NCBI RefSeq assembly: GCF_032102965.1
Contig: NZ_CP134880.1
Location: 1,054,001-1,118,000, forward strand
Direction of reading: 5' to 3'
DNA: 64,000 bases
Source of the DNA: Demequina capsici
GTDB taxonomy: Bacteria > Actinomycetota > Actinomycetes > Actinomycetales > Demequinaceae
Shown: positions 18,479-27,650 of the stretch, one piece after another
Layout: the number at the start of each line of letters is the position of its first letter
Numbering within the stretch: the stretch's first letter is position 1
Made by a program: the position numbers and the translations under genes
Notes under the pieces: generated by a model
Told to the model about the DNA's origin: nothing
Databases searched by the model: none
What the model saw: the letters and a program-made list of their open reading frames with translations, nothing else

Positions 18479-19302
18479 GGCAGCTCCAATCCGAGCGTGC
18501 CGCCGTCAGGCGCCGGCGGATCCTCGTGCGGGTGCTCGTGATCGTGACCGGGGAGCGCATGGACGCCGAGATCCTTGGGCGGCGGTCCGTCGAACGTGAC
18601 GCATCCCTGCTCGAGGATCACGGCGCGGTCGATCAGCCGCGCGAGCGGGCCGATCTCGTGCAGCACGATCACGACGCCGACGCCATGCTCCTTCAGGTGT
18701 CCGATCGTGTGGGCGAACTGCACCTGCGACTCCAGGTCGACGCCTGCCATGGGCTCGTCGAGGAACAGCAGATCGGGGTCGCGCACGAGCGCGCGCGCGA
18801 TCAGCACCCGCTGCTGCTGGCCCCCGGAGAGCCTCGCGCAGTCGCGCGCGGCGAGGTCCTCGATGCCGACGGACCTGAGCGCCGCGTGAGCGCGCTCCCT
18901 CGCATCGCGGGGAGGAACCAGGCCCCGGAGCCTCGCGCCGAGGCCGGTGCGCTCGTCCCTGCTGCCGAGCAGGCCGGACATCACGACCTCGAGGGCGGTG
19001 GCGGCGACGCCGCCGGAGGCCGTGATGCGCTGGGGCACGTAGCCGAGCCGCGCTCGCGACTGCGGCGTGGCCGCGGCTCCGAACAGTCGCACTGTGCCGC
19101 TCGCGGCGGGGATGGCTCCCACCATGGTCCTCACGAACGTCGACTTGCCGGAGCCGTTGCCGCCCATCAGCGCGACCACCTCGCCGTGCGCGGCGGTGAG
19201 GGACACTCCGTGGAGGATCTCGGTGCCCTGCAGCGACACGCGGACGTCCCGCGCCTCGACGAGCGAGGGCGGGACGTCCGTAGGGGTCGTCACGTCAGGC
19301 AC
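18475..19302 (-). CDS. znuC: Zinc/metal ABC transporter ATPase
   Basis: 275 residues. Walker A GGNGSGKST, LGYVPQR Q-loop, LSGGQQQRVLIARAL signature, LLFLDEPMAGVD Walker B and VLHEIG H-loop are in order. After the nucleotide domain there is a short His/Asp-rich tail (HALPGHDHEHPHED, about 251-264), a likely metal-binding appendix seen in some ZnuC proteins. It overlaps znuA by eight bases and znuB by four. Confidence 0.93.
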   Translation of the reverse strand: MPDVTTPTDVPPSLVEARDVRVSLQGTEILHGVSLTAAHGEVVALMGGNGSGKSTFVRTMVGAIPAASGTVRLFGAAATPQSRARLGYVPQRITASGGVAATALEVVMSGLLGSRDERTGLGARLRGLVPPRDARERAHAALRSVGIEDLAARDCARLSGGQQQRVLIARALVRDPDLLFLDEPMAGVDLESQVQFAHTIGHLKEHGVGVVIVLHEIGPLARLIDRAVILEQGCVTFDGPPPKDLGVHALPGHDHEHPHEDPPAPDGGTLGLELP

Positions 19303-20230
19303 AGCCGAGCGCTGCCTGAAGCGCGGTCAGGTTTCGGGTCATGACAGAAATGTAGTCGTCGCCGTCCACCACGTTCTCGACCGGGTCCAGCACGGCGGTG
19401 GTGACGCCGGTGTCGCCCGCGATCGCGTCGGCGACGGTGGTGCTCACCTGGGACTCCGTGAAGATGGTCGTGGCGCCCGTGTCCGCGATGATCTGCTGGA
19501 TCTCGAGGATGCGTGCGGGGGAGGGCTCGGTCTCGGGGTCGATCCCGGCGATGCTCTGCTGGTCCAGGCTGTACGCGGCCGCGAGGTAGCCGAATGCCTC
19601 GTGGCTCGTGACGATGGTGTCGCGCTGGCACTGGGACAGCCCGGTCGCGAACTGCGAGTTCAGGTCGTCGAGCGCGGCGTGCAGCGTGGCGGCGTTCGCG
19701 GTGTACGTGTCCGCGTTCGCAGGGTCGGCCTGCGCGAACGCCTGACCTACGGCGTCCCCGTACTCGGCGAGCAGCTCGGGGTCGAGCCAGAAGTGCGGGT
19801 CGAGCGTGGTGCTGCCGGCGGCGGCGTCGCTGGTCGCCTCGCCGTCCGCATTGGCATCCGCGGGCCGCAGCGCGACGACTCCTGCCGCGTCGAGCGCGGC
19901 GACGCCCGTGGTGCTGATCGCGTCGTCCACGGCCGGCTGGAAGCCTGCGAGGTACAGGGCCAGGTCCGCATTGCCGAGCTGGCGGACGGTTGCAGGGGAC
20001 AGCTCCACGTCATGCGCCTCGACGCCCTTGGGGGTGAGCGAGATGAGCGAGACGAGGTCGCCGCCCACCTGGGAGGCGACGAACTCGAGCGGGTAGAAGG
20101 CGGCGGCGACGGTGAGCGAGGCTGGATCCGTCGAGGGGTCCGTCCCGGTGCCGGCGTCGGCCGCGCATGCCGCGAGGCCGAGGGTTCCCGCGGCGGTGAG
20201 CGCGGCGAGCGTCAGGGTTCTTGTTCGCAT
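19295..20230 (-). CDS. znuA: Zinc-binding lipoprotein of an ABC importer
   Basis: 311 residues with a lipoprotein signal (LAAC, Cys 22). The cluster A-1 metal fold has its expected ligands: His in EAHDVELS, His in LDPHFWLDP, His in VTSHEAFGYL and an acidic residue in TIFTESQ. The loop that is His-rich in many ZnuA proteins is here Asp/Glu/Ala/Ser-rich (ADANADGEATSDA) with no His. ATG 20230 follows TACGGT by seven bases, pointing to a leaderless mRNA; the longer frame from 20266 would start inside the operator. Confidence 0.93.
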   Translation of the reverse strand: MRTRTLTLAALTAAGTLGLAACAADAGTGTDPSTDPASLTVAAAFYPLEFVASQVGGDLVSLISLTPKGVEAHDVELSPATVRQLGNADLALYLAGFQPAVDDAISTTGVAALDAAGVVALRPADANADGEATSDAAAGSTTLDPHFWLDPELLAEYGDAVGQAFAQADPANADTYTANAATLHAALDDLNSQFATGLSQCQRDTIVTSHEAFGYLAAAYSLDQQSIAGIDPETEPSPARILEIQQIIADTGATTIFTESQVSTTVADAIAGDTGVTTAVLDPVENVVDGDDYISVMTRNLTALQAALGCA

Positions 20231-20250
20231 GACCAGTACCGTAGTCAGAA

Positions 20251-20265
20251 TGAGAATCATTGTCA
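20251..20265. promoter_or_regulatory. Zur box in the znuA promoter
   Basis: TGAGAATCATTGTCA fits the palindrome TGAnAATnATTnTCA of Fur/Zur operators. It lies just upstream of the -10 hexamer (complement of 20238-20243), so bound Zur would block RNA polymerase. Confidence 0.75.
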
Positions 20266-20352
20266 ATAAGCATCGGGAGCGGACGCATGGCGACCTCCCG
20301 TGCCCGATAGACTGTGCCGAGCATTCGACGCCTTGCCCTAAGGAGCCTCACC

Positions 20353-21738
20353 GTGGCCGCACCCAGCCGTCTCGACAACGTCATCTCGCTCGCGAAGCGT
20401 CGCGGGTTCGTCTTCCCGTGCAGCGAGATCTACGGCGGTACCAGGTCGGCGTGGGACTACGGGCCCCTGGGCGTCGAGCTCAAGGAGAACATCAAGCGCC
20501 AGTGGTGGCGCTCCATGGTGACCAGCCGCGACGACATCGTCGGCCTCGACTCGTCCGTGATCCTGGCGCCCCAGGTGTGGGAGGCCTCCGGGCACATCAA
20601 GGCCTTCGTCGACCCGCTCGTCGAGTGCCTCAGCTGCCACAAGCGCTACCGCGAGGACCACCTGCTCGAGGAGTTCGAGGAGAGGAAGGGGCGCGCCCCC
20701 GAGGGCGGCCTGGCCGAGATCGCCTGCGCCAACTGCGGCACGCGCGGCCAGTTCACCGAGCCCAAGATGTTCAACGGCCTGCTGCGCACCTACCTCGGAG
20801 CCGCCTCCGACGAGTCCGGGCTGCACTATCTGCGTCCCGAGACCGCGCAGGGCATCTTCGTGAACTTCGAGAACGTGATGCGCGCGTCCCGCCAGAAGCC
20901 GCCGTTCGGCATCGCGCAGGTCGGCAAGTCCTTCCGCAACGAGATCACACCCGGCAACTTCATCTTCCGCACCCGCGAGTTCGAGCAGATGGAGATGGAG
21001 TTCTTCGTCGTCCCCGGCACCGACGAGGAATGGCACCAGACCTGGATCGACACGCGTCACGCCTGGTACACCGACCTGGGCATCGCCGCCGACAACCTGC
21101 GACTGTTCGAGCACCCGCAGGAGAAGCTGTCGCACTACTCCAAGCGCACGGTGGACATCGAGTACCGCTTCGGCTTCCAGGGCTCCGAGTGGGGCGAGCT
21201 CGAGGGCATCGCGAACCGCACCGACTTCGACCTCAAGACGCACTCGGAGCACTCCGGCAAGGACCTCAGCTACCTGGACCCTGCCACCAACGAGCGCTTC
21301 ATCCCGTACGTCATCGAGCCCGCGGCCGGCCTGAGCCGCTCGCTCATGGCGTTCCTTGTCGAGGCCTACGAGGAGGAGCAGGTGCCGACCGCGAAGGGCG
21401 GCACCGAGACCCGTACCGTGCTGCGCCTCGACCGGCGCCTCGCTCCGGTCAAGGCGGCCGTGCTGCCGCTGTCCAAGTCCGAGGAGCTCGTGCCTACCGC
21501 CAACGCGCTCGCGACGGAGCTGCGCCAGCACTGGAACATCGAGCTCGACGTCACGCAGTCGATCGGCAAGCGCTACCGCCGCCAGGACGAGGTCGGCACG
21601 CCGTTCTGCATCACGATCGACTTCGACACGAAGGACGACCAGGCGGTGACCATCCGCGACCGCGACACCATGCAGCAGGAGCGTGTCGCGCTCAGCAAGG
21701 TCTCCGAGTACCTGGCCCCCAGGCTTCTCGGCGCCTGA
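20353..21738 (+). CDS. glyS: Glycyl-tRNA synthetase, homodimeric type
   Basis: 461 residues, the class IIa alpha2 form. Seen: the N-terminal [14 protein letters not shown], a four-Cys zinc site (CLSC and CANC in about 90-140), motif 2 region [21 protein letters not shown], motif 3 near [16 protein letters not shown], and the C-terminal anticodon-binding domain (about 360-460, from [12 protein letters not shown]). It charges tRNA-Gly. GTG 20353 has AAGGAG seven bases upstream. Confidence 0.96.
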   Translation: MAAPSRLDNVISLAKRRGFVFPCSEIYGGTRSAWDYGPLGVELKENIKRQWWRSMVTSRDDIVGLDSSVILAPQVWEASGHIKAFVDPLVECLSCHKRYREDHLLEEFEERKGRAPEGGLAEIACANCGTRGQFTEPKMFNGLLRTYLGAASDESGLHYLRPETAQGIFVNFENVMRASRQKPPFGIAQVGKSFRNEITPGNFIFRTREFEQMEMEFFVVPGTDEEWHQTWIDTRHAWYTDLGIAADNLRLFEHPQEKLSHYSKRTVDIEYRFGFQGSEWGELEGIANRTDFDLKTHSEHSGKDLSYLDPATNERFIPYVIEPAAGLSRSLMAFLVEAYEEEQVPTAKGGTETRTVLRLDRRLAPVKAAVLPLSKSEELVPTANALATELRQHWNIELDVTQSIGKRYRRQDEVGTPFCITIDFDTKDDQAVTIRDRDTMQQERVALSKVSEYLAPRLLGA

Positions 21739-21742
21739 TCAG

Positions 21743-22939
21743 ATGGGTGGCGGCCACTCGCACGGGTCGATCGAGAGCGCTCCGCCTCGCGCGAGCGACC
21801 GCGCGTCCATCGTTCTGGGATCGTGTGTCGCCGCTGTCGTCTTCCTGACGATCGTGGGCGCCATGGTCGTGTGGCCCGCGAGCTGGGCCATGCTGGGCTC
21901 CACCCAGACGGCCGACGAGGGCTCTCGCTGGGTCCAGGCGGAGGTGACGACCGACCACGGCGACGGCACGTTCGGCGCGGTCGTCAAGGGGGACGAGAGT
22001 GCTGGCGAGGCCACCGTCCTGGACCCTGGAGATCCGACGATCGAGGTCCACGTCGGCGACTCGATCCGCGCGCTCGAGCTTCCCGATGGCGACCTGGTCT
22101 TCTCCGACTACGAACGCGGCACACCCATGCTGCTCATGCTGATCGTCTATGTGGCGCTGGTGCTGATCATCGCGCGGTGGAGGGGCCTCGGGGCGCTGCT
22201 GGGGCTCGTGGTCGCCTTCGGCATCATCATCTTCTTCACGGCGCCCGCGCTGCTCGGCGGTGGGAACCCCCTGGTCGTGGGGCTGGTGACAGGGTCCGGT
22301 GCGCTGTTCGTGCTGCTGTACCTCGCCCACGGCGTCAACGCGCGCACCACCACCGCCTACCTCGGCACCCTGGCGGGGCTGTCGGTGACCACGCTCCTCG
22401 CGTGGTGGGCGGTGAGCGCCTCCAAGCTCAACGGGATCTGGAGCGAGGAAGGGGTGCACCTCGAGTTCTGGTACCGAGGGGTCTCCCTCCAAGGGTTGGT
22501 GCTCTGCGGGATCATCATCGCGGGGCTCGGTGTGCTGAACGACGTGACGATCACGCAGGCGTCCGCAGTGTGGGAGCTGCGCGCGGCGCGTCCGGACATG
22601 GGGCGCCGGGAGCTGTTCCGGCGGGCCATGCGGATCGGCCGCGACCACATCGCGTCGACCGTCTACACCATCGCCTTCGCGTATGTGGGTGCGGCGCTGC
22701 CCACCATCCTGTTCGTGTCGCTCTACGACCAGAGCATCGGCACCACCCTCACCAGCGCTGACATCGCCGAGGAGGTCGTCCGCACGCTCGTGGGGTCGAT
22801 CGGGCTGGTGCTCGCCGTGCCGCTCACCACGGCCATCGGGGCGGCGGTGGTCGGTACGCACGCGTTGCGGGAGGCTTCGGGTGAGGACGCGGATGTCGAC
22901 CACGCAGATCGAGCCGGCAGCCCGGTCGGCGACGACTGA
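21743..22939 (+). CDS. YibE/F family membrane protein
   Basis: 398 residues beginning four bases after the glyS stop, so probably co-transcribed. A short His-containing N-terminus and one helix are followed by an extracytoplasmic beta-rich domain (about 55-125) and then about seven helices with the family pattern IIFFTAPALLGGGNPLVVGL, LNDVTITQASAVWEL and DHIASTVYTIAFAYVGAALP. The function of YibE/F proteins is not established. The next 133 bases to dusB hold an imperfect hairpin near 23010-23038. Confidence 0.82.
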   Translation: MGGGHSHGSIESAPPRASDRASIVLGSCVAAVVFLTIVGAMVVWPASWAMLGSTQTADEGSRWVQAEVTTDHGDGTFGAVVKGDESAGEATVLDPGDPTIEVHVGDSIRALELPDGDLVFSDYERGTPMLLMLIVYVALVLIIARWRGLGALLGLVVAFGIIIFFTAPALLGGGNPLVVGLVTGSGALFVLLYLAHGVNARTTTAYLGTLAGLSVTTLLAWWAVSASKLNGIWSEEGVHLEFWYRGVSLQGLVLCGIIIAGLGVLNDVTITQASAVWELRAARPDMGRRELFRRAMRIGRDHIASTVYTIAFAYVGAALPTILFVSLYDQSIGTTLTSADIAEEVVRTLVGSIGLVLAVPLTTAIGAAVVGTHALREASGEDADVDHADRAGSPVGDD

Positions 22940-23072
22940 ACGGTCGCGCGAGGGCGCGAGGTCGTGAAGGCCCCGGCCTGCGGCGCATCGCCGCCGCACG
23001 CCGGCTCGCCTGGGCAATCCCTCAGCTGCCCGGGCGGGCCGGGTCCGCTCCCCGATCGGCGACAATGGGTGC

Positions 23073-24248
23073 ATGAGCACGAGCACCACCACAGGGCAGC
23101 GCCTGCTGCCGCCGCTGCGCCTGGGACCTCTCGAGGTGGACACGCCCGTCGTGCTGGCGCCGATGGCGGGGGTGACCAACGCCGCGTTCCGGCGCCTGTG
23201 CAGGGAGAACGGCGGCGGTCTCTACGTCGCTGAGATGGTGACATCGCGAGCCCTCGTGGAACGGACCCCCGAGAGCCTGCGGATCATCCACCACGAGCCC
23301 GACGAGAAGCCGCGCTCGGTGCAGGTCTACGGCGTCGACCCCGCGACGATCCGTGCCGCGGTGAAGATGATCGTCGACGAGGACCGCGCCGACCACATCG
23401 ACATGAACTTCGGCTGCCCGGTGCCCAAGGTGACGCGTAAGGGCGGCGGTGCGGTGCTGCCGTGGAAGCGCGACCTGTTCCGCGACATCGTCCGGGCGGC
23501 GGTGCAGGAGGCGTCGCGCAAGAACATCCCGGTGACGGTGAAGATGCGCAAGGGGATCGACGACGACCACCTCACGTACCTCGATGCGGCGCGCACCGCG
23601 GAGAAGGAGGGGGTCGCGGCGGTCGGCCTGCACGCGCGCACCGCCGCCGACTACTACTCGGGCACCGCCGACTGGTCCGCGATCTCCCGGCTCAAGGACG
23701 CGATCACGACGATCCCCGTGCTCGGCAACGGGGACATCTGGGCCGCGGAGGACGCGGTGCGGATGGTCGAGGAGACCGGGTGCGACGGCGTCGTCGTGGG
23801 GCGCGGCTGCATGGGGAGGCCGTGGCTGTTCGCAGACCTGCAGGCCGCCTTCGAGGGTCGCGAGGAGCGGGTGCGGCCCGGCCTGCGTCATGTGGCGGAC
23901 ACGATCTACCGTCATGGCGAGCTGATGGTCGACACCTTCGGCGGCGACGAGCGCAAGGCGATGCGTGAGATCCGCAAGCACATGGCCTGGTATCTCAAGG
24001 GATATCCGGTCGGGGGAGAGGTGCGACGTGCGCTCGGCCTCGTCGACACGCTCGCCGAGCTGCGCGCGCACCTCGACTCCATGGACCTCGACACCGCCTA
24101 CCCCGGTCCGGACGCCGAGGGCGCGCGAGGACGCCAGGGGAGCGCACGCCAGCCCGCCTGCCCCGAGGGATGGCTCGACACCCAGGACATCACGCCCGAC
24201 ATGGAGCTCAGGCTCAGGGAGGCCGAGCTCTCCGTCTCGGGCGGCTGA
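23073..24248 (+). CDS. dusB: tRNA-dihydrouridine synthase
   Basis: 391 residues. The FMN barrel shows VVLAPMAGVTNAAFR, MNFGCPVPKVTRKGGGA with the catalytic Cys, LHARTAADYYSG, VLGNGDIW and the phosphate-binding GRGCMGRPWLF. A C-terminal helical RNA-binding domain follows (about 250-330). It reduces uridine to dihydrouridine in tRNA D-loops. GACAAT at 23061-23066, six bases before ATG, suggests a leaderless mRNA. The last 60 residues extend past the usual Dus length and are low in motif content. Confidence 0.93.
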   Translation: MSTSTTTGQRLLPPLRLGPLEVDTPVVLAPMAGVTNAAFRRLCRENGGGLYVAEMVTSRALVERTPESLRIIHHEPDEKPRSVQVYGVDPATIRAAVKMIVDEDRADHIDMNFGCPVPKVTRKGGGAVLPWKRDLFRDIVRAAVQEASRKNIPVTVKMRKGIDDDHLTYLDAARTAEKEGVAAVGLHARTAADYYSGTADWSAISRLKDAITTIPVLGNGDIWAAEDAVRMVEETGCDGVVVGRGCMGRPWLFADLQAAFEGREERVRPGLRHVADTIYRHGELMVDTFGGDERKAMREIRKHMAWYLKGYPVGGEVRRALGLVDTLAELRAHLDSMDLDTAYPGPDAEGARGRQGSARQPACPEGWLDTQDITPDMELRLREAELSVSGG

Positions 24249-24260
24249 CCTCCGCGCGGG

Positions 24261-25595
24261 TCAGCGGCGCACGATCGCGACGCCGCGGCGCGCGGAGGTG
24301 GCCGCCAGGTCCCATGCTCGCGCGACGTCGGAACGCCCGATCAGGACGAACCTCCACGGTGAGACGCCGATGACGCGTCCTGAGACATTCGTCATGTAGA
24401 TCGTCTGCACGGTGTTGCTGATGACGCTGGTCCACGCGGCGCCCCATGCGCCGAAGTGCGGCACGAGCAGCACGAAGGCGGTGAGGTTGGCGACGAGCGT
24501 CACCACGAGACCGAGGCTCTTCAGCGCGGGCCGCCCCCATGAGCTGAGCCCCGTCGACGACATCAGGCCGGGGACGAGGATGCAGGCGGCGAGCAGCAGC
24601 ACGATCGTCGGACCGAGCGCATCGGTGAACTCGTCGCCGAACATCGGGGCGATCCACCACGGCAGCGTGACCGCGAACGCGGCGGATCCGACGATCGCCA
24701 GAAGCGTCGTCAGTCGCGCGGTGTCGGTGATCCTGCTCGCGACCCGATCCCGGCTGCCCACGGAGAACAGCGCTCCCTGGATCGCGACGACCACGACGAG
24801 CGGAAGGTCGGAGATGGTCGACGCGACCGAGTACAGGCCCAGGTCGTGGGCGGTGGACAGCGGCACCATGAGCAACGGCGCGAGCCGCGACAGGGTCATC
24901 GATGCGACCGAGCCCCACCAGGCGCGGACCCCGTACCCGAACAGAGGGCCGACGGTGCCCGTCTCCTCGACGTCCTTGTCCATGTCGGTGGGCGGTGGTG
25001 CGGCGACCACGATGTACACGACCCCCGCGAGCACCGGCAGGCCGACGTTGACGACGACGGCGGTGAACACCGTCAGCGTGCCTGTGGCGAAGAGCGCGCC
25101 GAAGGCGATCACGCGGCCCGCCGTGATGATGAGCCGCTCGAGCGCGATGTAGCGCCACATCTGGCGACCCGTCGCCGCTCCGCGCAGCACCCCGATGACG
25201 AGCGCGGGGATCGTCGACACGCTCGCGATCATGATGAGCCGTGCGAGCTCGGAGTCGCCCCCGGAGAGGAAGGGCAGCAGCGCGCCTGTCGCCACGGTCA
25301 CGACGATCCCGAGCAAGACGGTCGCCGCCGCGGCCCACGCGACCGTGGGTCGGGTGATGCTCGGGCGACGTGCCAGGTGGAACGTCAGCGACTGCGGCAG
25401 GCCGATGGTGGCGAGGTTGAGCATCAGCGCGGACGGCGCGAGGGCCGCCGCGAGGATTCCGCGGCCCTCGGCGCCCAGGCCGTGCGCGAGGATCGGGGCG
25501 GTGACCAGGCCCGCGGCCGGCACCAGGAAGCTCGTCGCGGTCATGAGGACTGCGGCGCGGCGAAAGCTCGGTTCCCGCTGCGAGACGGCTGTCAC
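24261..25595 (-). CDS. Polysaccharide flippase (Wzx-like, MOP superfamily)
   Basis: 444 residues, GTG start, 12 or more hydrophobic segments. The N-terminal helix pair with SFLVPAAGLVTAPILAHGLGAEGRGILAAAL is typical of the polysaccharide-transport branch of the MOP superfamily. It would flip undecaprenyl-linked repeat units across the membrane for the exopolysaccharide made by the surrounding genes. It is divergent from the HAD gene at 25699 and convergent with dusB. Confidence 0.82.
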   Translation of the reverse strand: MTAVSQREPSFRRAAVLMTATSFLVPAAGLVTAPILAHGLGAEGRGILAAALAPSALMLNLATIGLPQSLTFHLARRPSITRPTVAWAAAATVLLGIVVTVATGALLPFLSGGDSELARLIMIASVSTIPALVIGVLRGAATGRQMWRYIALERLIITAGRVIAFGALFATGTLTVFTAVVVNVGLPVLAGVVYIVVAAPPPTDMDKDVEETGTVGPLFGYGVRAWWGSVASMTLSRLAPLLMVPLSTAHDLGLYSVASTISDLPLVVVVAIQGALFSVGSRDRVASRITDTARLTTLLAIVGSAAFAVTLPWWIAPMFGDEFTDALGPTIVLLLAACILVPGLMSSTGLSSWGRPALKSLGLVVTLVANLTAFVLLVPHFGAWGAAWTSVISNTVQTIYMTNVSGRVIGVSPWRFVLIGRSDVARAWDLAATSARRGVAIVRR

Positions 25596-25652
25596 GCCTC
25601 CACAGTAGGGGGCCTCGTTGATTCGTCATAGTGTTTTCGCCCTGTTCGCGGC

Positions 25653-25658
25653 TAGCAT
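25653..25658 (+). promoter_or_regulatory. Possible -10 hexamer for the HAD/glycosyltransferase operon
   Basis: TAGCAT in the 103-base divergent gap (25596-25698) gives a leader of about 35 bases before GTG 25699. No -35 element stands out. Confidence 0.35.
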
Positions 25659-25698
25659 GACCCGCAAGAGGGGTTCGACACATCCCACGGAGGTGGCC

Positions 25699-26445
25699 GT
25701 GAGCGTCGAGGTGCTGAGGGGGTCGTCGCATGCGGCGTCCGTGAAGGTGGTGTCGTACGACATCTTCGACACGGTGCTGCTCCGGGACGGATCCAGCCAG
25801 ACGGCGCGGCTCGCACAGGCGGCGGTGCGCGCGGCGGCCACGCTCGGCGTCGAGCCGCGAAGCCTGCTCACGCTCCGGCGGTGGTCCCAGGCGAACGCGT
25901 ATCGCGCGGTCGACATGGAACGGCCCGACGGCGAGGCCAGGATCGCGGCGATCTGCCGCGCGGCCACCGCCCCGCTCGGACTGGGGCCCGAGGCCGCGGA
26001 GGTGCTGCTCTCCACCGAGCTGGACGTGGACGCGGAGCACCTGAGCCCCCGGCCCGGCATCCTCGCGATGGTCGCGGACGCGCGAGCCGCAGGCAGACGG
26101 GTGATCGCGGTCACCGACACCTGGTACTCGGCGGAGCACGTGGCCGAGCTGCTCACACGCGTCGCAGGCGCGCAGCCGTTCGACCACGTGTACACCAGCG
26201 CCGACCTCCAGGCCACGAAGAGGTCAGGGTCGGCCTTCGTCGCGGTCGCCAGCGTCGAGGGCTGCCCACCGGGCGAGATGCTGCACGTGGGGGACTCCCG
26301 GGACGCGGACCACGACAACGCGGTGGCTGCGGCGTGGCAGGCCGTCCACCTGCCGCGATCGCGACGGCACGCGCTCACGCGGCTCGTCGGCAAGGCGCTC
26401 GCGGCGCCCACCTACGCGAGGGGACGACGCCGGTGGCCGAGCTGA
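25699..26445 (+). CDS. HAD superfamily hydrolase of the exopolysaccharide cluster
   Basis: 248 residues. Motif I is SYDIFDTVLLRDG, the form typical of the HAD domain of COG5610-like proteins in polysaccharide loci; motif II is VIAVTDTWYS, the Lys lies in ATKRSGS, and motif III is MLHVGDSRDADHDNA. GTG 25699 has GGAGG five bases upstream. Its 3' end overlaps the next gene by 13 bases. In many bacteria the HAD part and a large C-terminal part are one polypeptide; here they appear as two genes. The substrate is unknown. Confidence 0.75.
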   Translation: MSVEVLRGSSHAASVKVVSYDIFDTVLLRDGSSQTARLAQAAVRAAATLGVEPRSLLTLRRWSQANAYRAVDMERPDGEARIAAICRAATAPLGLGPEAAEVLLSTELDVDAEHLSPRPGILAMVADARAAGRRVIAVTDTWYSAEHVAELLTRVAGAQPFDHVYTSADLQATKRSGSAFVAVASVEGCPPGEMLHVGDSRDADHDNAVAAAWQAVHLPRSRRHALTRLVGKALAAPTYARGRRRWPS

Positions 26446-27641
26446 CACCCGAGCAGTTCGGACGATCGATCGTCGGTCCCGTCGTCGCCGAGTTCTCGCT
26501 GAGGCTGTGGAACCTCGCCAGCCTGATCGACCGCCCAGGGTCCACCGCCATGCTGTTCTGCGCGAGGGGCGGCCTACGCATGCTGACCGCGTACGAGCGG
26601 CTGACCTCCGCCCTGGGGCTCGAGGCGCCGGTCAGGGCGGTTCCCGTGATGGCCACCAGGCTCGCGACGATCCGGCCCGCGATCGCGCCGGCGGTGCGCG
26701 GCGAGCGGCCGCTCGGTCCCGAGACGGCCGGGACCCTGGCGCGGGAGTTCGGCGGATTCACCACCGATCGGGCGGTCGGGGCGCTCGCGGGCGTCCCGCT
26801 CGACCCTCGCACGCCCGGCGCCGACGCGCCGGCCACCCCTGACGGCATCCTCGCGGCGCTCGCGGCGCGCGGCGGCGCGGCGGCGCGGGCCGAGCTGCTG
26901 TTCCAGTCCGACCGTTTCGCCAGGCATCTTGACGGCGTGCTCGCGGGCGCCGAGCATGCGATGTTCGTGGACACGGGGCTCAACGGCACGATCGTCAGGA
27001 TCGTGCCCGAGGGCTTCCCGCAGCTGCGCGTCTCTCAAGCGCAGTTCGCGCGGCATGTCTGGACCACGGCGTCGTCAGGGGACATCCCCGCGCATGGCCT
27101 GATCGAGCACTCTCGCGGTTATGCGCCGTGGCGCCGCCGGGCGGCGGTGCTGCGCTACTGGCAGTTCTTCGAGTGGCTCTTCGAACCCGACCTGCCCAGC
27201 GTCTCCCGGTTCGACGAGCGGGATGGCGTGATCGTGTCCAACCTCGAGCAGGTGGAAGGCTGGCAGGAGCGTGCGCTCCCGCGCGACGACGAGATGTTCG
27301 CGGGCGTGCTGGCCTACCTGGACGGCCTCGTCGGGTCCACCGCACGCCGGGTCCTCGACGACATCCCGGACGCGTGGCGCGCACTCGAGCGTGCCATCGT
27401 GTGGCCGGACAGGGCGGCGGCGCGGATGCTCGACATCGGCGTGCGGTACGAGGACTTCGGCAAGAACGACCAGATCGCGCAATGGCGCGCACCCACGCCG
27501 CTCTCCGCGCTGCTGCGGCCCGGGCTGTGGCGCGAGGGCGAGGTGGCCGAGGCCACGGGAGCCCTGCGTCTGCCGCTGCTCGCCACGATCCAGCTCGGGT
27601 ACGGCCTCCGGTCGGCCGGGGCGTTCTTCCAGGAACGTTGA
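26433..27641 (+). CDS. Unrecognised partner of the HAD protein, polysaccharide locus
   Basis: 402 residues from GTG 26433, inside the end of the HAD gene in another frame. The protein is soluble and Arg/Ala-rich. Conserved-looking parts are the start TPEQFGRSIVGPVVAEFSLRLW, SDRFARHLDGVLAG, MFVDTGLNGTIVRIV and LRYWQFFEWLFEPD. It matches in size and position the C-terminal half of COG5610-type proteins, which is why I link the two. Roles suggested for that family in glycan modification are unproven. No transmembrane segments or known glycosyltransferase motif are visible. Confidence 0.6.
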   Translation: MAELTPEQFGRSIVGPVVAEFSLRLWNLASLIDRPGSTAMLFCARGGLRMLTAYERLTSALGLEAPVRAVPVMATRLATIRPAIAPAVRGERPLGPETAGTLAREFGGFTTDRAVGALAGVPLDPRTPGADAPATPDGILAALAARGGAAARAELLFQSDRFARHLDGVLAGAEHAMFVDTGLNGTIVRIVPEGFPQLRVSQAQFARHVWTTASSGDIPAHGLIEHSRGYAPWRRRAAVLRYWQFFEWLFEPDLPSVSRFDERDGVIVSNLEQVEGWQERALPRDDEMFAGVLAYLDGLVGSTARRVLDDIPDAWRALERAIVWPDRAAARMLDIGVRYEDFGKNDQIAQWRAPTPLSALLRPGLWREGEVAEATGALRLPLLATIQLGYGLRSAGAFFQER

Positions 27642-27650
27642 GGAGGCGGC

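Noticed and set aside
20231..20266. Upstream start for znuA adding a hydrophobic MTMILILTTVLV peptide
   Set aside because: It would put the Zur box and the -10 hexamer inside the coding sequence. ATG 20230 gives a normal lipoprotein signal.
24214..26187. A 657-codon minus-strand frame across the flippase gene and the HAD gene
   Set aside because: It is a frame shadow of the flippase and antisense to the HAD gene; no motif or start signal supports it.
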